NCBI GenBank assembly: GCA_964407075.1
Contig: CAYOUE010000123.1
Location: forward strand, 1 to 9,828
From: JAHQVI01 sp964407075
GTDB lineage: Bacteria; Pseudomonadota; Alphaproteobacteria; Rhizobiales; Rhodomicrobiaceae
Reading direction: 5' to 3'
DNA: 9,828 nucleotides
Shown here: in pieces, positions 1-7,017 of the stretch
Position numbering within the stretch: the first letter of the stretch is position 1
Layout: every line of letters begins with the position of its first letter
The notes under the pieces: generated by a model
Databases searched by the model: none
The model's input: the letters and a program-made list of their open reading frames with translations, nothing else
Told to the model about the DNA's origin: nothing
Position numbers and translations under genes: made by a program

Positions 1-663
1 TGGCGCGGCGATCGCCCCGCATGTCTCCATCGGGGCCTGCTCGATGGGCGACATCTGGTATTCGGCCTCGACGATATGGGCGGCTTCCTGAAGCGCGCGC
101 TCGGGATCGCCGAAACGCAGCTTCTGATGGTCGTAAGGGCCGTATTCGAAGGTGTTGTCGGGATAGACCTCGTTGACGGAGGGCGCGCCCGGCTTGAGCG
201 CATCCTCGACGTCGAGGACATGTGGCAGTGGCTCCCAGTCCACGCGCACGGCGGCAACAGCGTCGCGCGCCTGGCGCTCGGTCTCGGCGATGATCGCCAG
301 CACCGGCTCGCCCTTGTAGGCGACTTTCTTCGGCGCGATCAACGGCTCGTCGTCACGGCCGAAATTGATGAGCGACAGAAGCGTGTTGAGGTTGCGCGGG
401 ACGTCCTTCGGCTCGACGATGCGCACGACGCCGGGCATCCGCTGGGCGGCGCTGAAGTCGATGGAGCGGATGCGGGCGTGGTGGTGCGGCGAGCGCACGC
501 AGCGCATGTGCAGCAGCCGGTCGAAAAGGTGGTCGTCGTAGAATGGCGAGCGCCCGGTGACATGGCCGAGAATGTCCTGGCGGATCGTCGGCTGGCCGAT
601 CTCGTTGAGATTGTCGTCGCGCTCGTCGGCGAACAGGTCCTTGCGGAACTCGATGGATGACAT
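1..663 (-). CDS. Molybdopterin-binding (large) subunit of a xanthine dehydrogenase/CO dehydrogenase-family hydroxylase, 3' end outside window
   Basis: The reading frame from ATG at 663 runs open to base 1 (221 codons, no stop), so only the N-terminal part of a protein that is usually about 750-800 residues is present. Translation shows the a/b hammerhead domain of the family: a VTGRSPFYDD stretch near residues 36-45, then RSPHHHARIRSIDF and MPGVV. After this come YKGEPVLAIIAE and a PMETCGAIA stretch at the window edge, where relatives usually have MEP followed by small residues. The molybdenum active-site loop and catalytic Glu lie outside, so the substrate class cannot be assigned. A GGGAGG ribosome site lies 8 bases upstream. 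The start shares one base with the stop of the iron-sulfur gene (TGATG), so translation is probably coupled. Gene order and relatedness suggest a coxL-like subunit of a three-subunit oxidoreductase. Family assignment is firm; CO as substrate is not implied. Confidence 0.9.
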   Translation of the reverse strand, partial: MSSIEFRKDLFADERDDNLNEIGQPTIRQDILGHVTGRSPFYDDHLFDRLLHMRCVRSPHHHARIRSIDFSAAQRMPGVVRIVEPKDVPRNLNTLLSLINFGRDDEPLIAPKKVAYKGEPVLAIIAETERQARDAVAAVRVDWEPLPHVLDVEDALKPGAPSVNEVYPDNTFEYGPYDHQKLRFGDPERALQEAAHIVEAEYQMSPIEQAPMETCGAIAAP

Positions 664-1145
664 CAGGCGATCCTCCCGCTCGACTGGCCCGAGGCCGTCA
701 GCACCGCATCGACGATCGGCTCATAGCCCGTGCAGCGGCACAGATTGCCCGAAATCGCCTCGATGACCTCTTCCCGCGAGGGGCGCGGATTGCGGTCGAG
801 CAGCGCCTTGGCGGCCATCAGCATTCCGGGCGTGCAATAGCCGCATTGCGCGGAGAAACCCTCCATGAACGCCTTCTGCAGCGGATGAAGCGCCGGCCCG
901 TTCTGCAATCCGGCGGCGGTGTCGACGCGGCGGCCTTCCACCGTTTCGGCGAGCGTCAGGCAGGAAAGATGCGGCTCGCCGTCGATCAGGACCGTGCAGG
1001 TTCCGCATGTGCCCTGGCCGCAGCCATATTTCGGCGACAGGTCGCCTGCGGCGCGGCGCAGCACGTCGAGCAGGTTCGCGCCGCTGTCGGCGAACACGCC
1101 GGTTTCCATGCCGTTATGCACGAAATTCAGGGGCTTCTTCGCCAT
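663..1145 (-). CDS. [2Fe-2S] iron-sulfur subunit of molybdenum hydroxylase (CoxS/XdhC-type small subunit)
   Basis: This 160-residue electron-transfer subunit has the full two-domain layout of the family. The N-terminal plant-type ferredoxin domain carries Cys42, Cys47, Cys50 and Cys62 (motif GCGQGTCGTC, then a lone Cys). The C-terminal helical domain carries Cys101, Cys104, Cys136 and Cys138 (QCGYC and CRC), including the Gln before Cys101 that in this family lies near the molybdenum cofactor. In relatives the two clusters pass electrons from the molybdenum subunit to FAD. Two ATG codons are adjacent at 1148 and 1145. GGGAGG ends only 2 bases before the first but 5 before the second, so I chose 1145; the longer form adds one Met. 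The start overlaps the FAD-subunit stop and the stop overlaps the large-subunit start. All eight cysteines are present, and nothing suggests decay. Confidence 0.95.
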   Translation of the reverse strand: MAKKPLNFVHNGMETGVFADSGANLLDVLRRAAGDLSPKYGCGQGTCGTCTVLIDGEPHLSCLTLAETVEGRRVDTAAGLQNGPALHPLQKAFMEGFSAQCGYCTPGMLMAAKALLDRNPRPSREEVIEAISGNLCRCTGYEPIVDAVLTASGQSSGRIA

Positions 1146-1945
1146 CATCGCCTCCCTTCGCCGAGCAGCAGCCGCTTGAGGTGAACGGGCGCGACCTCGC
1201 GGCGGTACCAGGCCGAGGCGAGGGCGTCGTCAGGCGGGTTCAGCCCTTCGGTGGCGACGCGTGCGGCCGCCTCGACCGTATGCGCGTCGAGCGAACCGCC
1301 CTCCAGCGCCTGTTCGACGGTGCGCACGCGCATGGGGGCGGGTCCCATCGCGCCATAGGCGACCCGCGCGTCCTTCAGCCTGCCGCCGGGACGCGGCAGC
1401 CAGGCCGCCATCGACATGACCGAAACGCCCTTGGGCTTGACGCGGGCGACCTTGCGGAAACGGAAATCGCCGTCCGAAGGACGCGCGACCGAAACCGCGG
1501 CGACGATGCCGCGCACGCTGTCGCGCCGGTTCAGCAGATCTTCGAGCGCCATGTCCGCCCCGTCCGCCATGCGCACGCGGCCTTCCAGCGCGAGCAGCGC
1601 GACGGCGAAATCGCCGTAAGGATGGTGCGCGAACAGATTGCCGCCGACCGTCGCCATGTTGCGTACGGCCGGGCCGCCGATCGCGCGCGCGACCGGGGCT
1701 AGGAACGCCGTTTCGGGCGCGGCGATGATCCGGCTCATGGTCACGCCTGCGCCGATCAGGATGCGGTTGCCCTCGGAGCGGATCGCCTGCAAGGCGGCGT
1801 CGCGCGTGCGCACGATGCGCTCGAAACTCTGATCGCCGTAATTGACCGCGCGCATCAGCAGCGTGCCGCCGCCGAGAAAGCGCGAGCGGTCCTGCAAGAC
1901 GCGGTTTGCCTCCGCAAGCGTATCGTATGTTTCGACCGTAATCAT
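1145..1945 (-). CDS. FAD-binding (medium) subunit of molybdenum hydroxylase (CoxM-type)
   Basis: The 266-residue product matches the FAD subunit of xanthine dehydrogenase/CO dehydrogenase-type enzymes, which in relatives takes electrons from the [2Fe-2S] subunit and passes them to an external acceptor. Visible landmarks are LGGGTLLM at residues 24-31 and ATVGGNLF at 98-105, the two FAD-pyrophosphate loops of the vanillyl-alcohol-oxidase-type fold. A C-terminal flavin domain follows from about residue 165 to the end. Length is slightly below the roughly 280-290 usual for CoxM. The open frame continues upstream to 2242, but that part overlaps the SRPBCC gene and reads as shadow sequence. The ATG at 1945 starts a normal MITVETYDTLAEA terminus and overlaps the upstream stop by four bases (ATGA). 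A G-run just upstream is a weak ribosome site, so translation probably depends on coupling. Confidence 0.93.
   Translation of the reverse strand: MITVETYDTLAEANRVLQDRSRFLGGGTLLMRAVNYGDQSFERIVRTRDAALQAIRSEGNRILIGAGVTMSRIIAAPETAFLAPVARAIGGPAVRNMATVGGNLFAHHPYGDFAVALLALEGRVRMADGADMALEDLLNRRDSVRGIVAAVSVARPSDGDFRFRKVARVKPKGVSVMSMAAWLPRPGGRLKDARVAYGAMGPAPMRVRTVEQALEGGSLDAHTVEAAARVATEGLNPPDDALASAWYRREVAPVHLKRLLLGEGRR
1151..1156 (-). promoter_or_regulatory. Ribosome binding site deciding the iron-sulfur subunit start
   Basis: GGGAGG on the minus strand ends 2 bases before ATG 1148 and 5 bases before ATG 1145. The spacing favours 1145, which then shares one base with the FAD-subunit stop (TGATG). Confidence 0.55.
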
Positions 1946-2388
1946 GCGGCCCCCAGCTCCATATGCGCGCGGATCGCCTCGAACCCGGCCTGATAGATGT
2001 TCTCCGACACCATCTCGCGAAGCTCCTCCTCGCGTCCGCGCGGCGTGTCGAACCGGCTTTCCCATTCCCAGAATGTGCGGTCGCCGTCGGTCACGGGCGC
2101 CAGCCTGACATGGGCGACATAGTTGAAGAGGGGAACCGGCGTATCCAGCAGGCAGTAGGAAAAGCTCTGCTCCAGATCGGACAGAGTCAGCAATTGCTCG
2201 CGCAGCTCCGATCCGTCCTGCAGCCTGAAGCGGCGGACGCATCCTACGAGGTCCGAGGGATTGCTGCGCTCGATCTGGCTGGAGGCGACGGCGGGATGCC
2301 AGCGGTCGTGGCCGTTGAAGTCGCGCAGCACGTCCCAGACCGCCTCGACGGGCGCGTCCATGATCGTGCTTTTGTAGACCCTGACCAT
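1942..2388 (-). CDS. SRPBCC (START/Bet v1-fold) protein, second of a tandem pair
   Basis: The 148-residue protein fills a complete single-domain SRPBCC fold of the polyketide-cyclase/MxaD-like group. Such domains form a helix-grip pocket for hydrophobic ligands. Landmarks are the VWDVLRDFNG..RWHP segment (residues 18-32), a central REQLLTLSD strand, PVPLFNY, and a PVTDGDRTF.EW strand near residues 98-108; a long C-terminal helix ends the protein. No signal peptide or membrane segment is seen, so it should be cytoplasmic. It is a paralogue of the gene just upstream. It starts 22 bases after that gene, with a modest GGACAGG site 5 bases before ATG, and its stop overlaps the FAD-subunit start. 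A role in assembly, membrane docking or ligand transfer for the hydroxylase is an inference by analogy with CoxG, a different SRPBCC protein encoded near CO dehydrogenase genes. Ligand unknown. Confidence 0.88.
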   Translation of the reverse strand: MVRVYKSTIMDAPVEAVWDVLRDFNGHDRWHPAVASSQIERSNPSDLVGCVRRFRLQDGSELREQLLTLSDLEQSFSYCLLDTPVPLFNYVAHVRLAPVTDGDRTFWEWESRFDTPRGREEELREMVSENIYQAGFEAIRAHMELGAA

Positions 2389-2410
2389 TGCAGCCTGTCC
2401 GCCCCGCGCG

Positions 2411-2848
2411 TTAGCCGCCGAAATGCCGTTTCAAGGCATCGAATCCGCCCTGGAACACGTTGCGGCCGATATTGGTCACGAGTTCCTCCTCGACCGCTGG
2501 ATCGCAGTTGAATTCCGCCGTCCATTCGATGAAGCACCGGTCGCCGTCCGTGACAGGCGTCAGGCGGAGCGTGGCGATGTAGTCCGTCAGGGGCATCGGG
2601 CTTTCGAGAATGGCGTAGGTGCAGAACAGGTCATAGTCGGACAACCCCAGCAGCTGCTCGCGGATCGTGTCGCCGTTCTGCAGATGGAAATGGCGGATGC
2701 AGCCGACCTTGTCGGCGGGCAGGGCGTCCTCGATGCGGCTGTCGCGGATGCGCGGATGCCATTTCGGGAGGCCATTGAAGTCGCGCACACGCGCCCAGAC
2801 GGTTTTCGCCGGCGCTCCGATCACGGATGATACATAGACCCTCGCCAT
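2411..2848 (-). CDS. SRPBCC (START/Bet v1-fold) protein, first of a tandem pair
   Basis: The 145-residue, single-domain SRPBCC protein shares about 68 of 145 positions with its downstream neighbour in a gap-free hand alignment, so the two arose by duplication. Shared blocks include VW...RDFNG..WHP near residues 17-31, VGC.R.F.LQ.G...REQLL.LSD, P.PL..Y and PVTDGDR. They diverge most near residues 110-118, where the other copy has a more basic, Arg-rich stretch. The likely start is ATG at 2848, which shares its first base with the flotillin stop codon (TGATG); GGAG lies 8 bases upstream. A GTG one codon earlier (2851) is the alternative and would add one residue. There is no export signal. Its position between flotillin and the hydroxylase genes suggests a membrane-proximal accessory or ligand carrier, but the ligand is unknown. 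Confidence 0.88.
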   Translation of the reverse strand: MARVYVSSVIGAPAKTVWARVRDFNGLPKWHPRIRDSRIEDALPADKVGCIRHFHLQNGDTIREQLLGLSDYDLFCTYAILESPMPLTDYIATLRLTPVTDGDRCFIEWTAEFNCDPAVEEELVTNIGRNVFQGGFDALKRHFGG

Positions 2849-5800
2849 CACGTATTCTCCGAAGGCTTGCTGTTCGTGCGCGGCGCGGGATTCGCCTTGC
2901 TCGCCTCGTTGGCGATGCGCTGCATGTCGGATGCCTCGCGCATCAGCCCGCCCTGTTTGGCGAGATTGGAGCCGTCAATGCCGATGTCGGCGAGCAGGCT
3001 GTCGATCATCGGGGCCTGCACCCGGTAGCGCAGCGCCGAATTGATGACCTCGTCGGTCGGGCTGCCGCGGCCGCCGCCGTCCCCATCGCCGCTGCCGACG
3101 CCGCTCGCCCCGGTAAGCTGCATGATCTTGATGCCCTCGATCTTTTCTAGCGGCTTGACGGAAGCGGCGACGATTCCCTCGACATGCTCCAGCATCTTGC
3201 GCCGGAACAGCGAATGGCGGGCGGCGTCGGTGAGGATGTTCTCGGCCTCGTTGATGAGCCGTTGCGCTTCGGCTTCGACGGCGGCGCGGATCCGGTCGGC
3301 GCCGGAAAGGATGCGGCTCTCCTCGGCCTGCTTCTCGGCGATAGTGATGTCCACGGTCTTGCGGCGCTGGGCGATTTCGGCTTCGCGCGCGGTCGTGACC
3401 TTCTCGGCGGCCTCTGCGGCGCGGGCGCGGGCGAACTCGGCTTCGACCGCTGCGGCGCTTTCATCGAGTGAGCGTTTGTAGAGCGCGATGGCCTTCTCCA
3501 TCGCGGCTTCCTCGACGGCCTTTTCGCGGCCGATCTCGAGTCTGCGGCGTTCGGTCTGATGGCCGATCCGCTCGGAGTCGAGGCTGCGCTCCGACGTGAT
3601 CTGCGCACGCTCCACGGCATCCTTGCTTGCGATCTCGGCCTCGCGAAGCGCCTGCATCCGGGCGATTTCGAGCTGCTCGATATACTTCTTCCGCTCCAGT
3701 CTGCGGGCGTCGAGTTCCTGCTCGGCGATGATCTTTTCCGCGTCGATGGTCTTTTCCTTGGCGACGCGTGCGGCCTCGATCGCCTCGTCGGCGGCGATCT
3801 GGGCGGCGTCGATGGCCTGGTTGCGGGCGATCTCCAGCGAGCGGATGCGCTCGTCGCGGGCGATTTTCTCGGCGCTGGTCTCGGCTTCCTTCTCGATGCG
3901 CTGATGCTCGATCAGATTGCGCGAGGCGATTTCGCGGGTCTCGATCGCCTCGATCTTCTGGATCTCGCGCGAGCGCAGTTCGGTGTCGCGGGCAAGCTCG
4001 GCGGCTTTCGTCTTGGTCTCCTCGGCGATGCGGGCGGCGTTGACGACTTCCAGCGCGGTGATGTTCGCCATGTCGACAGTGCGGTTGCGGGCAATCTCGC
4101 GCTCGCGCATGTCCTGCTCGTAGGCGATCCGTTCGGCGGCGACGCGCTTTTCTTTCGCGATCCGTGCGGCCTCGATGGCCTCGGTCTTGGCGATTTCGGC
4201 GGCCTCTATGGCGCGTGCGCGGGCGATGTTCCGCTCCTGGGTGGCTTCCTGGTTGGTGATCCGCTCCAGTTCGGTCTTGGCTTCCTGCGCGATGCGTATC
4301 GCCTCGACGGCCTCCCGGGCGGCAATCTGGGCTTCCTCGACAGCGCGGTTGCGCGCGATTTCGAGCTCGCGCGTGTCCTTTTCATAGGCGATGCGTTCGG
4401 CGGCGATCGCCTTTTCCTGTGCGATCCGCTTGGCTTCCGTGACTTCGCGCGCAGCGATGTTCGCGGCGTCGATGGCCTGCTGGCGCGCAACTTCGCGCTC
4501 CTCGGTCATCTCCTGCGCCTCGATCCGCTGGACGGCGAGATTGCGGTCCTGCGCGATCCGCGCCTTTTCGATCAGCTCGCGCGTCGCGATCTCCGCCTCG
4601 TCGATGGCCTTGTTCCGCGCGATTTCGAGGATGCGGATGCGCTCCTGCTGCTCGATCTGGGATTTCGAGGTGGCTTCCGTGGCGGCGATCCGCGCCTCCT
4701 CCAGAATCCGCTGGCGCTCGATCTCCATGGCGCGGATGGCCTGTTCGGAATTGATGCGGTCGGCGGACAGCGCCTTCTCGCGGGCGATCCGGGCGGCCTC
4801 GGTCGCCTGCGACGAGGCGATTTCGGCTTCCTCCAGCACCTTCTGGCGCTCGATTTCGAGCTGGCGGGTGTCGCGCTCGGAAGTGATGCGCTGAGCGGCG
4901 ATGGCGCGCTCCTGGGCGATGCGCAGCTTCTCGGCGGCTTCGCGCGCGGCGATGTCGGCTTCCTCGATGGCGAGATTGCGCTCGATCTCGCGCTCGCGGG
5001 TGTTGCGCTCCATCGAGATGCGCGCCTCGGCGACAATCCGCTCCTGCTGGATTCGGGCGGTCTCGATCTCCTGGCGGGCCGCGATCTCTGCGGCGTCGGT
5101 TTCCTTCTGGGTGCGGATACGCTGCTCGGTGAGCGCCTTTTCCTGGGCGATGCGGGCCTTTTCCGTCGATTCGCGGGTGGCGATCTCGGCTTCCTCGATG
5201 GAGCGCTGGCGTTCGATCTCCTTGTAGCGAATCTCGCGTTCCGAAGCGATGCGGGCCTCGGAGATCTGCCGTTCATTCATGATCCGCGCCGTCTCGATGG
5301 CCTCGCGGTTCATCAGCGTCGCCTGCTCGGCCTCTTTTTCCCGCTCGGCGCGTTCGCGGACCAGTTCGGCCCGCTGCTGCGCACGGCGGAATTCGATCTC
5401 GCGTTCCTGTTCCAGCCGCGCCTGCTCCGACAGCTTGTCGATTTCAAGCGCCTGGCGCTCCGCTTCGAGGTTGCGCGCGCGGATCTGGATCATCGCGTCC
5501 TGCTCGATGTCGTTGCGCAGCTTGCGGCGCTCCTCGACCGCGCGGATGACGTTGGTCAGGCCTTCGGCGTCGAGCCGGTTGGACGGGTTGAAATACTGAA
5601 TGTCGGTCTGATCGACATCGGTGACGGCGACGGACTCCAGCTCCAGCCCGTTATTGTCGAGGCCGAGCTGCGCGTTCTCCCGCACCCGCCCGACATAGAC
5701 GTTGCGGTTCTCGTGCATTTCCTCGAAGGTCATCTCGGCCGCCACCGTGCCGAGCGCGTAGACGAACTTGCCGGAGAGCAATTCGTGGATCTGCTCCGGC

Positions 5801-6168
5801 TGAAGCGTCCGGCGGCCGAGCGTGGAGGCGGCGAGGCTCACCGAGCGCGGCTCCTGCTTCACGCGGACGTAGAACTCCGCATCGACGTCCACCCTCATCC
5901 TGTCCTTCGTTGTCAGCGCGTTTTCGTTCTTGCGCGACACCGAAAGCTGCAGCGTGTTCATGTTGACCGGCGTCACCTCGTGGATGATCGGCCAGACGAA
6001 CGCGCCGCCGTCGATGACGACCTTCTCGCCGAGAAAGCCGGTCCGGACGAATGCGATCTCCTTGGTCGAGCGCCGGTAGAGCCAGTGCATGATCCAGTAA
6101 ACGATGAAGATGACGATGACGGCCAGGATCAGCCAGAGAATCAGCTCCCCGATCAATTGCCCTGTCAT
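2848..6168 (-). CDS. Giant flotillin-like SPFH/band 7 membrane protein with ~600-residue hendecad-repeat helix
   Basis: The 1106-residue protein begins with a hydrophobic membrane segment at about residues 8-31, followed by the basic patch RRSTK. By the positive-inside rule this puts the body in the cytoplasm, as in YqiK/flotillin-type proteins. An SPFH domain follows (about 33-215). Residues 284-888 form 55 consecutive 11-residue repeats with Ile/Leu/Val usually at position 2 and Ala often at position 3. A conserved flotillin-like C-terminal region (about 985-1065) contains VKPLEKIEGIKIMQLTG, then a Gly/Asp-rich loop (1022-1035) and a polar tail. Bacterial flotillins are usually about 350-700 residues, so the excess lies in the repeat. 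Known family members oligomerise into membrane scaffolds; that role here is inferred. AGGGAGG lies 5 bases before ATG, and the upstream gene ends 19 bases away. The stop overlaps the first SRPBCC gene. Family confident, function open. Confidence 0.92.
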   Translation of the reverse strand: MTGQLIGELILWLILAVIVIFIVYWIMHWLYRRSTKEIAFVRTGFLGEKVVIDGGAFVWPIIHEVTPVNMNTLQLSVSRKNENALTTKDRMRVDVDAEFYVRVKQEPRSVSLAASTLGRRTLQPEQIHELLSGKFVYALGTVAAEMTFEEMHENRNVYVGRVRENAQLGLDNNGLELESVAVTDVDQTDIQYFNPSNRLDAEGLTNVIRAVEERRKLRNDIEQDAMIQIRARNLEAERQALEIDKLSEQARLEQEREIEFRRAQQRAELVRERAEREKEAEQATLMNREAIETARIMNERQISEARIASEREIRYKEIERQRSIEEAEIATRESTEKARIAQEKALTEQRIRTQKETDAAEIAARQEIETARIQQERIVAEARISMERNTREREIERNLAIEEADIAAREAAEKLRIAQERAIAAQRITSERDTRQLEIERQKVLEEAEIASSQATEAARIAREKALSADRINSEQAIRAMEIERQRILEEARIAATEATSKSQIEQQERIRILEIARNKAIDEAEIATRELIEKARIAQDRNLAVQRIEAQEMTEEREVARQQAIDAANIAAREVTEAKRIAQEKAIAAERIAYEKDTRELEIARNRAVEEAQIAAREAVEAIRIAQEAKTELERITNQEATQERNIARARAIEAAEIAKTEAIEAARIAKEKRVAAERIAYEQDMREREIARNRTVDMANITALEVVNAARIAEETKTKAAELARDTELRSREIQKIEAIETREIASRNLIEHQRIEKEAETSAEKIARDERIRSLEIARNQAIDAAQIAADEAIEAARVAKEKTIDAEKIIAEQELDARRLERKKYIEQLEIARMQALREAEIASKDAVERAQITSERSLDSERIGHQTERRRLEIGREKAVEEAAMEKAIALYKRSLDESAAAVEAEFARARAAEAAEKVTTAREAEIAQRRKTVDITIAEKQAEESRILSGADRIRAAVEAEAQRLINEAENILTDAARHSLFRRKMLEHVEGIVAASVKPLEKIEGIKIMQLTGASGVGSGDGDGGGRGSPTDEVINSALRYRVQAPMIDSLLADIGIDGSNLAKQGGLMREASDMQRIANEASKANPAPRTNSKPSENT
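2857..2860 (-). promoter_or_regulatory. Ribosome binding site of the first SRPBCC gene
   Basis: GGAG on the minus strand lies inside the end of the flotillin gene, 8 bases before ATG 2848 and 5 before the alternative GTG 2851. It is compatible with either start; ATG is preferred as the commoner codon. Confidence 0.45.
3505..5319 (-). repeat. Coding repeat: about 55 in-phase hendecads with a mostly 132-base super-period
   Basis: Within the flotillin gene, residues 284-888 divide into 11-residue units with no slip. A typical unit is EIARNRAIEEA. From residue 317 a larger unit is visible: starts fall at residues 317, 361, 394, 438, 482, 515, 559, 603, 647, 691, 735, 779, 834 and 878. Spacings are 44 in most cases, 33 twice and 55 once, all multiples of 11. 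In the consensus super-unit the four hendecads begin with Glu, Glu, Arg and Arg. At DNA level this is a diverged 132-base (4 x 33) tandem repeat, consistent with growth by duplication and loss or gain of single 33-base units. Confidence 0.9.
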
Positions 6169-6173
6169 GCGCG

Positions 6174-6180
6174 CCTCCCT
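6174..6180 (-). promoter_or_regulatory. Ribosome binding site of the flotillin gene
   Basis: AGGGAGG on the minus strand lies 5 bases before the ATG at 6168, within the 19-base gap after the TIM-barrel gene. It is among the strongest Shine-Dalgarno matches in the window and supports independent initiation of the flotillin. Confidence 0.7.
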
Positions 6181-6187
6181 GCTGGCC

Positions 6188-7012
6188 TTACCGGCCGATC
6201 TGCTTGAATTTCTTTGTCTGTTCCGTGATCGCCGCTTCGACCGGCAGCCGCTCCATGGAGGAAGCGCCGTAGAAGCCGTGGCATTGCTTCGTGTTCTTCA
6301 GGACGAAGTCCGCGTCATCGGGCATGGCGACCGGGCCGCCGTGAACGAGGACGATGATATCCGGCTTCACCGCGATGGCCGCCGCAGCCCATTCGTCCAC
6401 CAGCGCGGGGCATTCGGCAAGCGTCAGCGCTGTATGCGCGCCGATCGAGCCGCCGGTCGTAAGTCCGAGATGGCAGACGATGATGTCGGCCCCGGCCTTC
6501 GCCATCGCCTCGGCGTCGCCAGCCGAGAAGACATAGGGCGTCGTCAGAAGATCCTTTTGCCGCGCCGCCGCGATCATGTCCACTTCGAGCTGGTAGGACA
6601 TGCCGGTTTCCTCCAGATTGGCGCGGTAGGTTCCGTCGATCAGACCGACCGTCGGAAAATTCTGCACGCCGGAAAAGCCCGCGGCCCTGACCTGATCCAG
6701 AAACCTGTCCATCAGCCGGAAAGGATCGGAAGCACAGACACCCGCGATCACCGGCGTATTCTGCACCACAGGCAGAACCTCGCCGGCCATCTCCATGACG
6801 ACGGCGTTGGCGTCGCCATAGGGCATCAGGCCAGCCAGAGATCCCCGGCCGGCCATGCGGTAGCGCCCCGAATTGTAGATGACGATCAGGTCGATGCCGC
6901 CAGCTTCCTCGCATTTGGCGGAGAGCCCGCTGCCCGCACCGCCGCCGACGATCGGCTCGCCCCTGGCGATCATCTCGCGGAACCTGTCAAGAATAACGGT
7001 GCGGTCGAACAT
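6188..7012 (-). CDS. Phosphoenolpyruvate hydrolase-family TIM-barrel protein (Tm-1 C-terminal-half homologue)
   Basis: The 274-residue protein belongs to the family annotated 'phosphoenolpyruvate hydrolase' or 'TIM-barrel signal transduction protein', related to the PEP mutase/isocitrate lyase barrels. Its biochemical reaction is not securely established. Motifs are GGGAGSGLSAK at residues 23-33, DLIVIYNSGRYRMAGRGS at 41-58, QNFPTVGLIDG at 117-127, HLGLTTGG at 181-188 and HGGP at 224-227. In plant Tm-1, the tomato mosaic virus resistance protein, a UPF0261 domain and this barrel occur in one chain; here they are adjacent genes. The open frame extends upstream to 7519, but that is shadow of the preceding gene. 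ATG 7021 overlaps the previous stop (ATGA) but abuts its possible ribosome site, whereas ATG 7012 has AGAGG 9 bases upstream, so I chose 7012. No signal peptide or membrane segment is seen. Confidence 0.92.
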   Translation of the reverse strand: MFDRTVILDRFREMIARGEPIVGGGAGSGLSAKCEEAGGIDLIVIYNSGRYRMAGRGSLAGLMPYGDANAVVMEMAGEVLPVVQNTPVIAGVCASDPFRLMDRFLDQVRAAGFSGVQNFPTVGLIDGTYRANLEETGMSYQLEVDMIAAARQKDLLTTPYVFSAGDAEAMAKAGADIIVCHLGLTTGGSIGAHTALTLAECPALVDEWAAAAIAVKPDIIVLVHGGPVAMPDDADFVLKNTKQCHGFYGASSMERLPVEAAITEQTKKFKQIGR

Positions 7013-7017
7013 GCGTC

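Noticed and set aside
1946..2242. N-terminal extension of the FAD-subunit frame upstream of ATG 1945.
   Set aside because: It overlaps the SRPBCC gene entirely, reads as Arg/Gly-rich shadow sequence, and ATG 1945 gives a normal family N-terminus with an ATGA overlap.
3505..5319. CRISPR array or non-coding satellite, suggested by the regular DNA repeat.
   Set aside because: There are no identical repeats separated by unrelated spacers; the periodicity is 33/132 bases, in codon frame, and encodes a continuous helical protein.
6169..6187. Promoter or terminator in the gap before the flotillin gene.
   Set aside because: The 19-base gap is largely taken by the ribosome binding site and shows no hairpin with a T-run; the same holds for the 22-base gap at 2389-2410.
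3559..6207. An 882-codon open frame on the plus strand opposite the flotillin gene.
   Set aside because: Its codons lie exactly opposite the minus-strand codons, so staying open needs only the absence of TTA, CTA and TCA codons, which are rare in GC-rich genes. The product is low-complexity (Leu, Asp, Gly-rich) mirror sequence of the repeat.
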